From an uncultured Roseibium sp. (GTDB taxonomy: Bacteria > Pseudomonadota > Alphaproteobacteria > Rhizobiales > Stappiaceae): DNA of 64,000 bases. The DNA lies in NCBI RefSeq assembly GCF_947499295.1, contig NZ_CANMNP010000001.1, positions 744,001 to 808,000 of the forward strand, given 5' to 3'. The translations under genes and the position numbers were made by a program. This document shows, piece by piece, positions 9,642 through 18,523 of this stretch. The notes under the pieces were generated by a model. The model did no database searches and was not told the DNA's origin. It saw nothing but the letters and a program-made list of their open reading frames with translations. Every line of letters begins with the position of its first letter. Within the stretch, counting starts at the first letter, position 1.

Positions 9642-9848
9642 TCATTCACCAACGACCTCTTTCAGATGTGCAGCGTCCAATAGTTTCTTCAAAGTTGCGC
9701 GTTCACCGATTTGATTTGCCATCAACAAGATGAGGCGCGCATTCAAGGCATCGCTTTCCTGTTGGGTCAGGCCTTCATGAGCCGACAAAAGATCAGCATA
9801 AAAGTCGTCCGGCGCTTCCAGATTGAGCCCAATTCCCTGCCTGCTCAT
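9642..9848 (-). CDS. DUF2783 small protein, probable MhaB-like hydroxylase coupling protein
   Basis: Small acidic protein of 68 residues starting at MSRQGIGLNLEAPDDFY (9848); its ATG overlaps the stop of the flavin hydroxylase by four bases (ATGA). The core LNARLILLMANQIGERATL is typical of DUF2783. It has no signal or membrane segment. In Pseudomonas putida 3-hydroxyphenylacetate 6-hydroxylase consists of a flavoprotein of about 60 kDa (MhaA) and a small coupling protein of about 6 kDa (MhaB). Size, coupling to the flavoprotein gene and pathway context all suggest that this is the coupling protein, but I have not compared it with MhaB directly. It is the last gene of the operon. Confidence 0.75.
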   Translation of the reverse strand: MSRQGIGLNLEAPDDFYADLLSAHEGLTQQESDALNARLILLMANQIGERATLKKLLDAAHLKEVVGE

Positions 9849-11464
9849 GCGCTTTGCTCTCCCTTGCCGATCGCCTTCTTGAACGCGATTGCCAATTTGT
9901 CCGCATCGAAGTCGCGCCACCTTGCGGCAACGTGCTGATCCGGTCGAAACAGATAGACTGCTGCCTCAAGGTCGCCCAGGTACCGCTCTTTGATTTCGGG
10001 GCCGATTTCAGTTTCTGGCAAGCTCCTGCCTTCTATCTGAACACCCAGGACATCGCACTTTTCAGGTACTTCCACTCCGAAGCCCAGCAGTACAAATCTG
10101 TCTCCGAGACTGTCTACCAGCCAAGATTTGCCCAATGGAGCATCAATAGCAGGACTGCCGGGCCTCGTCCGAGCGGGCAGGTCAACCTGGTCCTCACCGT
10201 TCAAAGACGATCCATCGTAGATCGCTGGCACGGACAGGCGGCCTGAATTTACCAATGGCCTGGCAAAAGAATGGTGTTCGGAAAGATCCAGAACAGCGTC
10301 CCTGAATATCCTGCTCATTTCCGACTTGGGCGTTATGAAATCCGTTGAGCGCGAGCTTTGAAGGATGTTTTCGTCAGCGGCCAGTTCGCGCTCGAAACCA
10401 TAGCTGTCCAGCAACGTTTCCGGAGCCTTGTCCTGAAGCACAAGTTTCAGCTTCCAGCTCAAGTTGTCGATATCCTGAAATCCGGAATTTGCACCCCGAG
10501 CACCAAATGGCGACACCTGATGCGCGCTGTCGCCGGCAAAGAGGACGCGGCCGTGCCTGAATTTCTCCATCCGCCGACACTGGAACGTATAAATTGAGAC
10601 CCACTCCAGATCGAATTCAACGTCCGGCCCAAGCATCTGCCGCAGCCTCGGCACGACGTTTTCAGGCTTTTTTTCCTCGTCCTTGTCGACTTCCCAACCA
10701 AGTTGAAGGTCAATGCGCCAAACGCCGTCTGGCTGCTTGTGCAGCAGAGCCGACTGGTCCTTGTTGAACGGTGGATCAAACCAGAACCAGCGTTCGGTCG
10801 GGAAATCCGCCTTCATAACCACATCGGCAATCAGGAAGTTGTCCTCAAAGACCCTGCCGACAAAATCAAGATCCAGCATGTGCCTTGCCGGTGAGCCGGC
10901 ACCATCGCAAGCGATCAACCAGTCGGCCTCAATGTTGTAGGCGCCTTCGTGGGTTTCCACGGTCACAAGTGTATGGTCATCGTGGTTTTGAAGGTTCGCA
11001 ACCCGATTGCCGCCGCGGATTTCAACTGGTTTTCCCTCAGCCTGCAGTGCCCGGATACGCTCAACAAGGTAGAGCTCGCAATAGTACTGCTGGAGATTGA
11101 TGAAAGCTGGCCGTTTGTGACCTTCTTCAGGCAACAGGTCGAACGCGTAGACCTGCCTGTCGCTGAAAAACACCTTGCCGGTGTTCCAGACAACGCCTTT
11201 CGAGACCATCTCGTCTCCGCAGCCGAGCCGATCGAAAATTTCCAGCGAGCGTTTGGAGAAACAGATGGCGCGTGAGCCGACGCTGACACGTTCGTTGTCA
11301 TCCAGCACCACAACGGGAATGTCAGACTGGGCCAGGTCGATCGCCATGGCGAGCCCGACCGGTCCGGCGCCGATGATGACGACCGGATGGCGAACGGGTG
11401 CCGCAGCCCCCTGATCATCGCTCCACTTATAGGGATAGAGCGGCACCTCGAACAATTTGGTCAC
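9845..11464 (-). CDS. FAD-dependent aromatic hydroxylase, likely 3-hydroxyphenylacetate 6-hydroxylase (MhaA-like)
   Basis: Class A flavoprotein monooxygenase of 539 residues (PheA/TfdB/MhpA family). It has the FAD dinucleotide motif GAGPVGLAMAIDLAQ near residue 33, the DG motif (CDGAGSPARH) around residue 190 and the second FAD motif GDSAHQVSPFGARGANSGFQD. The start is GTG at 11464, with GGGAGG about seven bases upstream. It belongs to an operon that breaks down homogentisate and is coupled to a DUF2783 gene, so 6-hydroxylation of 3-hydroxyphenylacetate to homogentisate is the most economical role. MhpA-type hydroxylation of 3-(3-hydroxyphenyl)propionate is possible from sequence alone, but no meta-cleavage genes are present. 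Confidence 0.82.
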   Translation of the reverse strand: MTKLFEVPLYPYKWSDDQGAAAPVRHPVVIIGAGPVGLAMAIDLAQSDIPVVVLDDNERVSVGSRAICFSKRSLEIFDRLGCGDEMVSKGVVWNTGKVFFSDRQVYAFDLLPEEGHKRPAFINLQQYYCELYLVERIRALQAEGKPVEIRGGNRVANLQNHDDHTLVTVETHEGAYNIEADWLIACDGAGSPARHMLDLDFVGRVFEDNFLIADVVMKADFPTERWFWFDPPFNKDQSALLHKQPDGVWRIDLQLGWEVDKDEEKKPENVVPRLRQMLGPDVEFDLEWVSIYTFQCRRMEKFRHGRVLFAGDSAHQVSPFGARGANSGFQDIDNLSWKLKLVLQDKAPETLLDSYGFERELAADENILQSSRSTDFITPKSEMSRIFRDAVLDLSEHHSFARPLVNSGRLSVPAIYDGSSLNGEDQVDLPARTRPGSPAIDAPLGKSWLVDSLGDRFVLLGFGVEVPEKCDVLGVQIEGRSLPETEIGPEIKERYLGDLEAAVYLFRPDQHVAARWRDFDADKLAIAFKKAIGKGEQSA

Positions 11465-11487
11465 AAGTCGTCCTCCCGCTCCTGACC

Positions 11488-12012
11488 TTATAAAAACTTG
11501 GCGGCAATCGGATGCCGGTCGAAATCTAAATAGAACTCGTCAAGCTGCGGCGGCGCAACTTCAGTCCCAGCCAACATGGCGTGAACCTGCCCACGATGAT
11601 GTATCTGATGCTGAAACAGGTGCAGCATAGTGCTGCCAATTGTTTCTTCAAACCGACCGTTCTTGCCCCGGTCCTGCACAACCTTGCGATCCAGATCCTC
11701 ATCCTTGAGCGCGTCACAAAATCCGATCAGCTTCAGATCTTCCTTCCCCTGAGCAATCCGAAGCTCTTCCACTGTCTCCAAATGAGGAACTGAGAAAACA
11801 GCTCTTCCCTGCCCCACCTCCTTCAGCGCATCAATGTAGTAGCGATCGACCTCCCAATTGTGGTTGAGCGTCTCCCGGATCGACGGAAAGAAGTTGGTTC
11901 GTTCTGCCTCAAACGCGTCCTGAGACAGCTGGCAGCAGGCCTCGAACAAACGCTCATTTGCATAAGCGTTGTTACGTGCCATGAGGCGGAGTTGATCCAA
12001 GGCACCTGTCAT
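11488..12012 (-). CDS. DinB-family protein, candidate maleylacetoacetate isomerase
   Basis: DinB/YfiT-fold protein of 174 residues. Three candidate metal-ligand His residues are visible: one in TLNHNWEVD near residue 49 and two in HQIHHRGQ near residue 137, the usual DinB pattern on a four-helix bundle. It lies three bases after the MBL gene within the homogentisate operon. The operon lacks a glutathione-dependent maleylacetoacetate isomerase (MaiA). The DinB superfamily includes the mycothiol-dependent maleylpyruvate isomerase, so an isomerase role is plausible. The family assignment is firm; the isomerase role is inference. Confidence 0.75.
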   Translation of the reverse strand: MTGALDQLRLMARNNAYANERLFEACCQLSQDAFEAERTNFFPSIRETLNHNWEVDRYYIDALKEVGQGRAVFSVPHLETVEELRIAQGKEDLKLIGFCDALKDEDLDRKVVQDRGKNGRFEETIGSTMLHLFQHQIHHRGQVHAMLAGTEVAPPQLDEFYLDFDRHPIAAKFL

Positions 12013-12015
12013 CGC

Positions 12016-12975
12016 TCACCCTTGCAGATCCGCCCACATCTTTGCGTCCCGTTCCGCCGTCCAGATGCGCGGCGTGTCTATGCCGAGCGCTTCGTCATAG
12101 GCCCGGGCGACGTTGAACGGCAGGCAGTGTTCATAGATTGCGTAGTCCTTGAACTTCGGATCACATTCGGCACGGCAGGCGTCCCAGGCGTCCTTCAGCG
12201 AACCACCCCCTTGGGCGATCCGGGCCACAGGCCTAAAGGTCGAAGACACGAAATCGGCGGTGTTGGTCAACGCCTTGCCGACCATCTCCCTGCCGACCAG
12301 CGCTTCGCCGCGGCCAGGCGCTATGGCTTCCACATCAAAGGAACGGATGGCCTGAAGCGTCGTCGGCCAGTCGTTGAAATGGCCGTCACCGCAGTAACAT
12401 GCAGAATGGTATTCGACGATGTCACCGGTGAACATGACGTTCTCGTCCGGTACATGAATAACGATGTCCCCCGCCGTATGGGCGCGGCCAAGGAAGCGAA
12501 GGTCAACCCGACGTTTGCCAAGATAGACGGTCATGCGGTCGTTGAAGGTGGTTGTCGGCCAGGTCAGGGGCGGAATATCACTGACGTTGTCATAGCCCAT
12601 GAACAGACGCGGGAAGCGCATGAATTCAGATTCCCGGTCTTCCGCGCCGCGTTCCACAACCATCGAACGAGCCTTCTGGCTCATGATCACGGTCGGTGCC
12701 TGATAGGCGGCAGCCCCCAGCACACGCACGGCGTGATAGTGGGTCAACACAAGATGACTGATCGGTTTGTCGGTTACGGAGCGCACCTTCTCGATCACCT
12801 TGTTGGCGAGTTCAGGGGTCGCCTGCGCCTCGATGATCATGACACTGTCATCGCCGATGATGACGCCGGTGTTCGGGTCACCTTCAGCGGTAAAGGCCCA
12901 GAGGTCCCGGCCAATCTCGGTGAACGAGATTTGTTTTTCTGCCATGTCTCCGGCGGATGCGAATTGCTTGCTCAT
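12016..12975 (-). CDS. Atypical metallo-beta-lactamase-fold protein of the homogentisate operon
   Basis: MBL-fold protein of 319 residues. The start is the ATG at 12975 (MSKQFASAGD), with GGGAG five bases upstream; a TTG at 12987 is less likely. Motif 1 reads LTHYHAVRVLGA: the first two His are kept, but the usual HxHxDH Asp and last His are Val and Arg. The later ligands GRAHTAGD and FTGDIVE are present. It may therefore bind one metal ion or use it differently from glyoxalase II. The C-terminal third (CRAECDPKFKDYAIYEHCLPFN) is a helical cap. Its position between fumarylacetoacetase and the DinB protein suggests a pathway role, for instance on a thioester or lactone; none is proven. Confidence 0.78.
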   Translation of the reverse strand: MSKQFASAGDMAEKQISFTEIGRDLWAFTAEGDPNTGVIIGDDSVMIIEAQATPELANKVIEKVRSVTDKPISHLVLTHYHAVRVLGAAAYQAPTVIMSQKARSMVVERGAEDRESEFMRFPRLFMGYDNVSDIPPLTWPTTTFNDRMTVYLGKRRVDLRFLGRAHTAGDIVIHVPDENVMFTGDIVEYHSACYCGDGHFNDWPTTLQAIRSFDVEAIAPGRGEALVGREMVGKALTNTADFVSSTFRPVARIAQGGGSLKDAWDACRAECDPKFKDYAIYEHCLPFNVARAYDEALGIDTPRIWTAERDAKMWADLQG

Positions 12976-13046
12976 CTCATCTCCCAATCTGCACCCTGGC
13001 AGTCTGTTTCAATTTGTCTTTGATCAACCGAACAAAAAAAGAAAGG

Positions 13047-14063
13047 CTAGGCCCCATCCGACACTTCAACGGTCTGCTCGATGGCACCGAAGATCGAATG
13101 GCCATCCTCATCAGACATCTCAATGCGTAAAGTGTCGCCCGACTTCAGGAATGGCGTTTTGGCTTCGCCGGTCTCGATCGTTTCAATCATGCGGACTTCA
13201 GCGATGCATGAATAACCGGCACCACCTTGCGCAACAGGCTTGCCCAGACCGCCGTCCCGTTTGTTGGAGACCGTTCCAGAACCAATTATGGTTCCCGCGC
13301 ACAAGTCTCGTGTCTTTGCCGCATGCGCAATGAGTTCGCCAAATTCGAATGTCATGTCGATGCCGGCATTGGCGCGGCCGAAAGGCTCGCCATTGAGATC
13401 AACATGCAAGGGCAAATGAAGTTTCCCGCCTTTCCAGGCATCGCCAAGCTCATCGGGCGTCACAGCAACCGGTGAAAAGGCCGAGGATGGTTTTGACTGG
13501 AAGAAACCGAAGCCCTTCGCAAGCTCCGCCGGGATCAGGCCCCGTAACGACACGTCGTTGACCAGCAGGACAAGCAGAATTGCGTTGCGGGCCTCTTCGG
13601 GACTGGCGCCCATGGGAACATCGCCGGTGACAACTGCGATCTCGCCTTCCATATCAATGCCCCAGGCCTCGTCCCGCATCCTGATCGGGTCACGCGGCGA
13701 GACAAATGTGTCGGATCCGCCCTGGTACATCAGCGGATCCGTCCAGAAGGTTTCCGGCATCTTTGCGCCTCGTGCACGGCGCACCAGTTCGACATGGTTG
13801 ACATAGGTCGACCCATCCGCCCACTGATAGGCGCGCGGGAGTGGCGACAGCGCGTCGTGTTCATGGAAGCGAAGCATGGGAACGGCTTCGTGCGACAGGC
13901 TTTCGGCAAGCAATGCAAGCTTCGGCGCGACCTTAGCCCAGTCATCGAGCGCGGCCTGAAGCGTGGGTGCAATATGGCCGGCCTCCGTACAATAGGTGAG
14001 CCTTTCATTCACGACGACAAGTTTGCCGTCCCGGGTGCCGTCCTTCAGCGTTGCCAGCTTCAT
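13047..14063 (-). CDS. Fumarylacetoacetate hydrolase family protein
   Basis: FAH-fold enzyme of 338 residues. In this operon it should split fumarylacetoacetate into fumarate and acetoacetate, the last step of homogentisate breakdown. The acidic metal ligands appear in GIDMEGEIAVVTGD, and LLVNDVSLR and the glycine-rich TIIGSGTVSNK segment match the FAH core. It is shorter than the roughly 420-residue animal/Pseudomonas FahA because the N-terminal domain is reduced; such shorter versions are common beside hmgA. Its ATG overlaps the upstream MBL gene by four bases. A 71-base gap separates it from the next gene. Confidence 0.87.
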   Translation of the reverse strand: MKLATLKDGTRDGKLVVVNERLTYCTEAGHIAPTLQAALDDWAKVAPKLALLAESLSHEAVPMLRFHEHDALSPLPRAYQWADGSTYVNHVELVRRARGAKMPETFWTDPLMYQGGSDTFVSPRDPIRMRDEAWGIDMEGEIAVVTGDVPMGASPEEARNAILLVLLVNDVSLRGLIPAELAKGFGFFQSKPSSAFSPVAVTPDELGDAWKGGKLHLPLHVDLNGEPFGRANAGIDMTFEFGELIAHAAKTRDLCAGTIIGSGTVSNKRDGGLGKPVAQGGAGYSCIAEVRMIETIETGEAKTPFLKSGDTLRIEMSDEDGHSIFGAIEQTVEVSDGA

Positions 14064-14947
14064 TGACTTTGTTTCCTTGTGATCGTCAGACCGTCATGGC
14101 CAACGATGGTTTCCCCCGAAAAGGCCTTGGTTGCCTCGATCCATTCCGCGTGTTCAAAGCCCGGCAAATCCGCCGGGATAAGGTGGTTCAAAACAAGTCT
14201 TCCCGCCCCCGCTTCTTCGGCGATTTTCGCAACATCGGGTGCCATTGTGTGGCTTGCCAGCAAGTGCTGGCGCAGCCTGTCTCCATTCCCCGTGATTTCA
14301 ACGATCTTGTCTACCCCACGAGACAGCATCGCTTCGTGGACCAGCAGATCACACCCTTTCGCAAAATCGGCCAATGGGGGAAAAAAAGTGGTGTCGGCAG
14401 AGAAAACGACAGACCAGTCTTCCGTCTCGAACCGCAAGGCAAAGCAATCAACGACCGGAGGATGGTCCACTTTGAACGCCCTGACACCAAGGGTTCCGTC
14501 CTCCAGAGCGACCTCGCCTTCCTTCAAGAGATGAATTTCCACCAATTCGCGCAAATCCGGGCGGCCTTCATCTTCGATCCTGAGGTCGATATCATAGCGC
14601 ATAGATGCCAGGAAACCGTCCCAATACTCCATGAGATCGGGCGGACCATAGACTTTCACGGTGCTGGAAAGACCCGTGGTCCAGGCTGTATGGAGCAGCG
14701 GCCCAAGTTCCAGCACATGATCTGAGTGCATGTGAGTTATAAAAACGAGATCGAGCTGCTTCAGAACAATGCCGGCTTCCACAAGCCCGCGTGTTACGCC
14801 GAGCCCGCAGTCGACGACGCAGCGACGACCGCCAATCTCGAGCAGAGAGCTGGTTGGCGACGGCCCACCTGGCCGAATTGCCGGACCGCCCTTGCACCCG
14901 AGAATGACCAGCCGGTCCTGAAGTTCAGGCAGTTTCGTTCCGCTCAT
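14060..14947 (-). CDS. MBL-fold metallohydrolase (RNase Z-like type) in hmgA operon
   Basis: MBL-fold hydrolase of 295 residues starting at [10 protein letters not shown] (14947), overlapping the hmgA stop by four bases (ATGA). Motif 1 is canonical, [12 protein letters not shown], and later ligands appear in FSADTTF and near the C-terminus NHLIPAD, so a two-metal site is likely. The overall pattern ([18 protein letters not shown] at the start) resembles the RNase Z/arylsulfatase branch rather than glyoxalase II. The tight coupling to hmgA and fumarylacetoacetase suggests hydrolysis of a side product or lactone of the pathway, but the substrate is unknown. Confidence 0.82.
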   Translation of the reverse strand: MSGTKLPELQDRLVILGCKGGPAIRPGGPSPTSSLLEIGGRRCVVDCGLGVTRGLVEAGIVLKQLDLVFITHMHSDHVLELGPLLHTAWTTGLSSTVKVYGPPDLMEYWDGFLASMRYDIDLRIEDEGRPDLRELVEIHLLKEGEVALEDGTLGVRAFKVDHPPVVDCFALRFETEDWSVVFSADTTFFPPLADFAKGCDLLVHEAMLSRGVDKIVEITGNGDRLRQHLLASHTMAPDVAKIAEEAGAGRLVLNHLIPADLPGFEHAEWIEATKAFSGETIVGHDGLTITRKQSQ

Positions 14948-16317
14948 TCTGCGTTCCAGGTTCCTTCCGGCGTGCCGTCGAACTTCTTCGCAAGCGTCTC
15001 CCAACAGTCGATATAGTCGTCCTGCATTGGTGCTTCCTTGCCGGCGAATTCCGTCAGATGCTGAGGGAAACGGGTCTCGAACATGAAGGACATTGTATTG
15101 TCGAGCTTCTCCGGCTTCAAATCGGCATTCGAAGCCCCTTCGAAGGCATTGTTGTCGGGCCCGTGCGGCAGCATCATGTTGTGAAGGCTCATGCCACCGG
15201 GTACGAAGCCCTGAGGTTTGGCGTCATACTGACCGTATATGTTGCCCATCAATTCGGACATGATGTTCTTGTGGTACCAGGGCGGGCGGAACGTATCCTC
15301 CATCACCATCCAGCGCTCACGGAACAGTACAAAGTCGATATTGGCGGTACCCGGCACTCCCGACGGAGCTGTCAGTACAGTAAAGATCGACGGATCCGGA
15401 TGGTCGAACAAAATGGACCCGATCGGGCAATAGTTTCGAAGGTCATATTTGCAAGGCGCGTAGTTGCCATGCCAGGCCACGACATCGAGCGGTGAATGCC
15501 CAATCCTGGTTTCATGAAACTGCCCGCACCATTTTACCGTGACCGTCGAGGGCACTTCCTTATCCTCGAAGCTGGCGACAGGTGTTTTGAAATCGCGGCG
15601 GTTGGCCATGCAGTTGGCACCGATGGGGCCCCTGCCCGGCAACTCGAATTTTTGGCCGTAATTTTCACACACAAAGCCGCGGGCCGGGCCCTCCAAAACC
15701 TCAACCCGGTAGACAAGACCGCGCGGCAGGATCGCAATTTCCTTCGGCGCCAGCTCAATGACACCGAGTTCGGTTGCAAAGCGCAATATGCCTTCCTGGG
15801 GAACAACCAGCAGCTCGCTGTCGGCGGAAAAGAAATAGGCATTTTCCATCGACCGGGTGACCAGATAGATGTGGCTTGCCATGCCGACTTGGGTATTGAC
15901 GTCGCCCGCGGTCGTCATGGTTCGCATGCCGGTCAGCCAGGTCAGTTTCTCATCGGAATGAGGCACCGGATCCCAGCGGTATTGTCCAAGCGAAATCACA
16001 TCCTCAAGGACATTCGGAGCGCTTTTCCAGTAAGGCAGATCTATCTTTCGGAACCGGCTCGTATGCTTGACCGAAGGCCTGATCCGGTAACACCAGGTAC
16101 GCTCGTTCTGGTGGCTTGGCGCTGTAAAGGCAGTGCCGGACAATTGCTCGCCATAAAGACCATAGGCGCATTTTTGAGGGCTGTTCATGCCCTGTGGCAA
16201 GGACCCCGGCAAGGCTTCTGTTTCGAAATCATTGCCAAAGCCCGGCATGTAACCCAGATCCGAAGAATTGTGTCCAGCGCTCCGGGACCCAGCCGAACTG
16301 TCTGTTCTCTGATCCAT
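14944..16317 (-). CDS. hmgA: Homogentisate 1,2-dioxygenase
   Basis: Fe(II) ring-cleavage dioxygenase of 457 residues, the usual length, that converts homogentisate to maleylacetoacetate. The iron ligands are recognisable: His and Glu six residues apart in [11 protein letters not shown], and His in [12 protein letters not shown]. The N-terminus [17 protein letters not shown] is also characteristic. It is the first gene of a seven-gene minus-strand operon. An inverted repeat operator lies 28 bases before its ATG. Substrate would come from 3-hydroxyphenylacetate through the hydroxylase at the end of the operon, or from tyrosine via hpd elsewhere in the genome. Confidence 0.97.
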   Translation of the reverse strand: MDQRTDSSAGSRSAGHNSSDLGYMPGFGNDFETEALPGSLPQGMNSPQKCAYGLYGEQLSGTAFTAPSHQNERTWCYRIRPSVKHTSRFRKIDLPYWKSAPNVLEDVISLGQYRWDPVPHSDEKLTWLTGMRTMTTAGDVNTQVGMASHIYLVTRSMENAYFFSADSELLVVPQEGILRFATELGVIELAPKEIAILPRGLVYRVEVLEGPARGFVCENYGQKFELPGRGPIGANCMANRRDFKTPVASFEDKEVPSTVTVKWCGQFHETRIGHSPLDVVAWHGNYAPCKYDLRNYCPIGSILFDHPDPSIFTVLTAPSGVPGTANIDFVLFRERWMVMEDTFRPPWYHKNIMSELMGNIYGQYDAKPQGFVPGGMSLHNMMLPHGPDNNAFEGASNADLKPEKLDNTMSFMFETRFPQHLTEFAGKEAPMQDDYIDCWETLAKKFDGTPEGTWNAE

Positions 16318-16344
16318 GATGACCTCCCGGTTCAGTTTAAATTT

Positions 16345-16360
16345 AGTTACAGATGTAACT
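16345..16360 (-). promoter_or_regulatory. Inverted-repeat operator of the homogentisate operon
   Basis: AGTTACA-GA-TGTAACT is a perfect 7-base inverted repeat with a 2-base spacer, 28 bases before hmgA. MarR-family regulators commonly control tyrosine/homogentisate genes and bind sites of this size. The gene for the regulator is not adjacent. Confidence 0.65.
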
Positions 16361-16575
16361 TTTCACCTCTACGGCGTCAAGCTGGATTGGACACTTCCAC
16401 GTGGCGTTACGTGCTCTTTTACTCCAAACATCTGAAATGCTTTCAGTTTTCACAATTTACTCAAACAGCTCTTTCGAGGAGAAAAGTATCTGTCAGGGCG
16501 GCAAAGATTCAGTCTTGCCAGAAATTTGATGAGCTGATACACATGAGAACATAACATGAACACTTGAGGTGACCA

Positions 16576-16893
16576 ATGCGGTTTGCAGATCCGATCCGTG
16601 AGCAATCGTCCGTGCTTGTGGCTTCACACACACCACAATTGGACACTCAGTCGACAACTGATGTCACTGTGCAGGATGTTCGAACCATGATGCTTTATCT
16701 GAGAAAGGCACGGGATCGAGCCATCGACATTCGCGATCGCGCTCCGGCGGGAAGTTATCTTGAAGGTGTGCTGAAACGCACGATCGACGGCATCACACTG
16801 GAACTGTCCCAACTGGAATATCTGCTTGCCTGCAAGCCGGCCGACGCGTCCTCAGACAAGAAATCAAAACGGAGAATGCGCCCGGCTATCTGA
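16576..16893 (+). CDS. Hypothetical protein, small helical
   Basis: I do not recognise this 105-residue protein. It has no signal peptide or membrane segment. Residues 30-90 look helical (VRTMMLYLRKARDRAIDIRD, then EGVLKRTIDGITLELSQLEYLL) and the C-terminus is basic (KKSKRRMRPA). GAGGTGA six bases before the ATG gives a good ribosome site. The start lies 260 bases from divergent hmgA, so it could share that regulatory region. Confidence 0.65.
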   Translation: MRFADPIREQSSVLVASHTPQLDTQSTTDVTVQDVRTMMLYLRKARDRAIDIRDRAPAGSYLEGVLKRTIDGITLELSQLEYLLACKPADASSDKKSKRRMRPAI

Positions 16894-16954
16894 TACCTGT
16901 TCGCACGTCGGTCAGCCTCGTATCGGTGCACACTTTGAATTCAGTGTCTGAACG

Positions 16955-17425
16955 TCAGCGGTACTTGGCAGCCGTGATGAATTCGCCAAAGGCCTCGCAC
17001 CAGACAAGAACAGTGGTGTAGTCATCGATATTCACGTCATCGGGCACATCGACAATAAACCCATTGAAGGTCTTGATATCGCCAAGTCTGAGGGCGCTTG
17101 CCTTGATGGCCTCAAACCCGGCTTCGTCCTCGACAAATTCTTTGGCAAGATAAAGCTTGTAGTCGGGGCCTGGCGACAATTCACCTTCGTGAACAATCTG
17201 GTTTTTCGACAGGCTGATTGTGCCTTCCCCCCAATGCAGAAGATCACTGCCTTTCAAGTCTCTGGTCAGTTCGGCTTTGTATTGCGCCTGTTCGGTTGCA
17301 GCTGACAGAGAAGCCGCATCCGGTCCTTCAGGAGCTGTCAGTATGGGCAGGAAATAGACACCAAGCGCAAACCCGGCGGCAAGCATCGCGCCATGGGAAC
17401 ACAGAAGCAGCAACCAACGAAACAT
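16955..17425 (-). CDS. DM13 domain membrane-anchored protein
   Basis: Protein of 156 residues with an N-terminal membrane anchor (residues 1-30, ending GVYFLPI) and a DM13 domain from about residue 55 to the end. The domain shows the expected GEGTISLS, GPDYKLYL and IKTFNGFIVDVPDDVNIDDY segments and the conserved Cys in VLVWCEAFGEFI, which has been proposed to be redox active. It would face the periplasm. It is transcribed alone; its role is unknown beyond a possible electron-transfer or metal function. Confidence 0.82.
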   Translation of the reverse strand: MFRWLLLLCSHGAMLAAGFALGVYFLPILTAPEGPDAASLSAATEQAQYKAELTRDLKGSDLLHWGEGTISLSKNQIVHEGELSPGPDYKLYLAKEFVEDEAGFEAIKASALRLGDIKTFNGFIVDVPDDVNIDDYTTVLVWCEAFGEFITAAKYR

Positions 17426-17650
17426 GGTTCATCCTCATATAAATCGATCAAAGCCAGACGTAGGGTGCTTTTCTGTAGGCACAACTAACGATCAATGACA
17501 TTCCCGTTCCAAAGGGTTTACCGACCAACTCGCCCGCAAGCATTGCAGCAGAATGGGCAAGTCAAGCACTTAGGTCATCCCAGCTTGACACTTTTCTTCA
17601 CCGGGCGTAGCACGCCGTCCCTTCTCCTCCAAGGCCAAGCAAGGTTGATC

Positions 17651-18058
17651 ATGTCCTCAATGCACACCGGCTCCTGCCTTTGCGGCAATGTTTCCTTTCA
17701 GGTCGAGGGAGAGTTTGAGAGCTTTTTCCTCTGCCATTGCAATCACTGCCAGAAGGACAGCGGCTCGGCACATGCCGCCAACCTGTTTTCAACGACAGCC
17801 CGGCTGACCTGGGTGTCCGGCGCAGATAGTGTCACCTGCTTCACGCTTCAGGGCTCGCGGCACACCAAGGCGTTTTGCAAGACCTGCGGTTCCGCCGCTC
17901 CGTCATTGCAAATGGATGGAAAGCTGCTTGTCGTTCCCGCAGGCAGCCTGGACACCAACCTCAACCTGCAACCGAATGCGCATATCTTTGCGGCAAGCCG
18001 GGCCGCATGGGACAAGGATCTGGAGGCTCTGCCTGCGTTCGAAACATTCCGAGGTTGA
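17651..18058 (+). CDS. GFA-family (glutathione-dependent formaldehyde-activating-like) zinc protein
   Basis: Soluble protein of 135 residues starting at MSSMHTGSCLCGNV (17651), with AAGG six bases upstream. It carries the Gfa/Mss4 cysteine pattern: CLCG near the N-terminus, CHCNHCQKDSGS and CKTCGSA, ligands for two zinc ions. Members were named after a glutathione/formaldehyde enzyme, but most have no proven activity. It ends 15 bases before the convergent NTF2-like gene. An in-frame extension back to 17495 has no ribosome site and is not included. Confidence 0.85.
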   Translation: MSSMHTGSCLCGNVSFQVEGEFESFFLCHCNHCQKDSGSAHAANLFSTTARLTWVSGADSVTCFTLQGSRHTKAFCKTCGSAAPSLQMDGKLLVVPAGSLDTNLNLQPNAHIFAASRAAWDKDLEALPAFETFRG

Positions 18059-18073
18059 CGCTAAATAGCAGGT

Positions 18074-18442
18074 TCAGATCCCGTCCTTGAGCGGTCCGAA
18101 GAACCCGAGTACCGTCTTCAGTTTGCCGGATTGCTCATCGACCGACACGATGTCCAGACCTTCCGGCAGTTCCGTTCCATCGGCCTTGACCAGCCGCCAA
18201 GCAAAACGGGCCATGTAATGATGCGCATCAATGTCACTACAACGGACGATCTTGGCCCCGACGCACCCAGCCAGCACATCCGAAATGTGATTTACCAGGT
18301 CAGCCCGGCCGTGAACGTCCGTTTCCGGATCGGTGTAACGAATGTCGATTGTAACAACACGTTCGAGCAGCTCCCGGCGATGGGTGGGATCCCGCTCCGA
18401 CCAGGCAGCGCAATAGATGTCGATGGTCTCTTCAAGAGTCAC
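18074..18442 (-). CDS. NTF2/SnoaL-like protein
   Basis: Protein of 122 residues with an NTF2-like cone fold: TLEETIDIYCAAWSERD, DIRYTDPETDVHGRADLVNHI and a final beta-rich part ending VLGFFGPLKDGI. I choose the GTG at 18442 because AGGGAGG lies just before it; the longer frame to 18493 has no such site. Members bind small molecules or act as isomerases, but no catalytic set is clear. It lies 81 bases downstream of the HerA-like ATPase gene on the same strand. Confidence 0.75.
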   Translation of the reverse strand: MTLEETIDIYCAAWSERDPTHRRELLERVVTIDIRYTDPETDVHGRADLVNHISDVLAGCVGAKIVRCSDIDAHHYMARFAWRLVKADGTELPEGLDIVSVDEQSGKLKTVLGFFGPLKDGI

Positions 18443-18523
18443 TCTCGCCTCCCTTGAAACAAGAATGCGCGAAAATCGACGAACTTGCCACAATTTCCGG
18501 GATCAGATCGAGATCCTGGCCCG

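Noticed and set aside
11860..13023. 387-residue plus-strand open frame
   Set aside because: Runs antisense across the DinB and MBL genes, both of which are recognised families.
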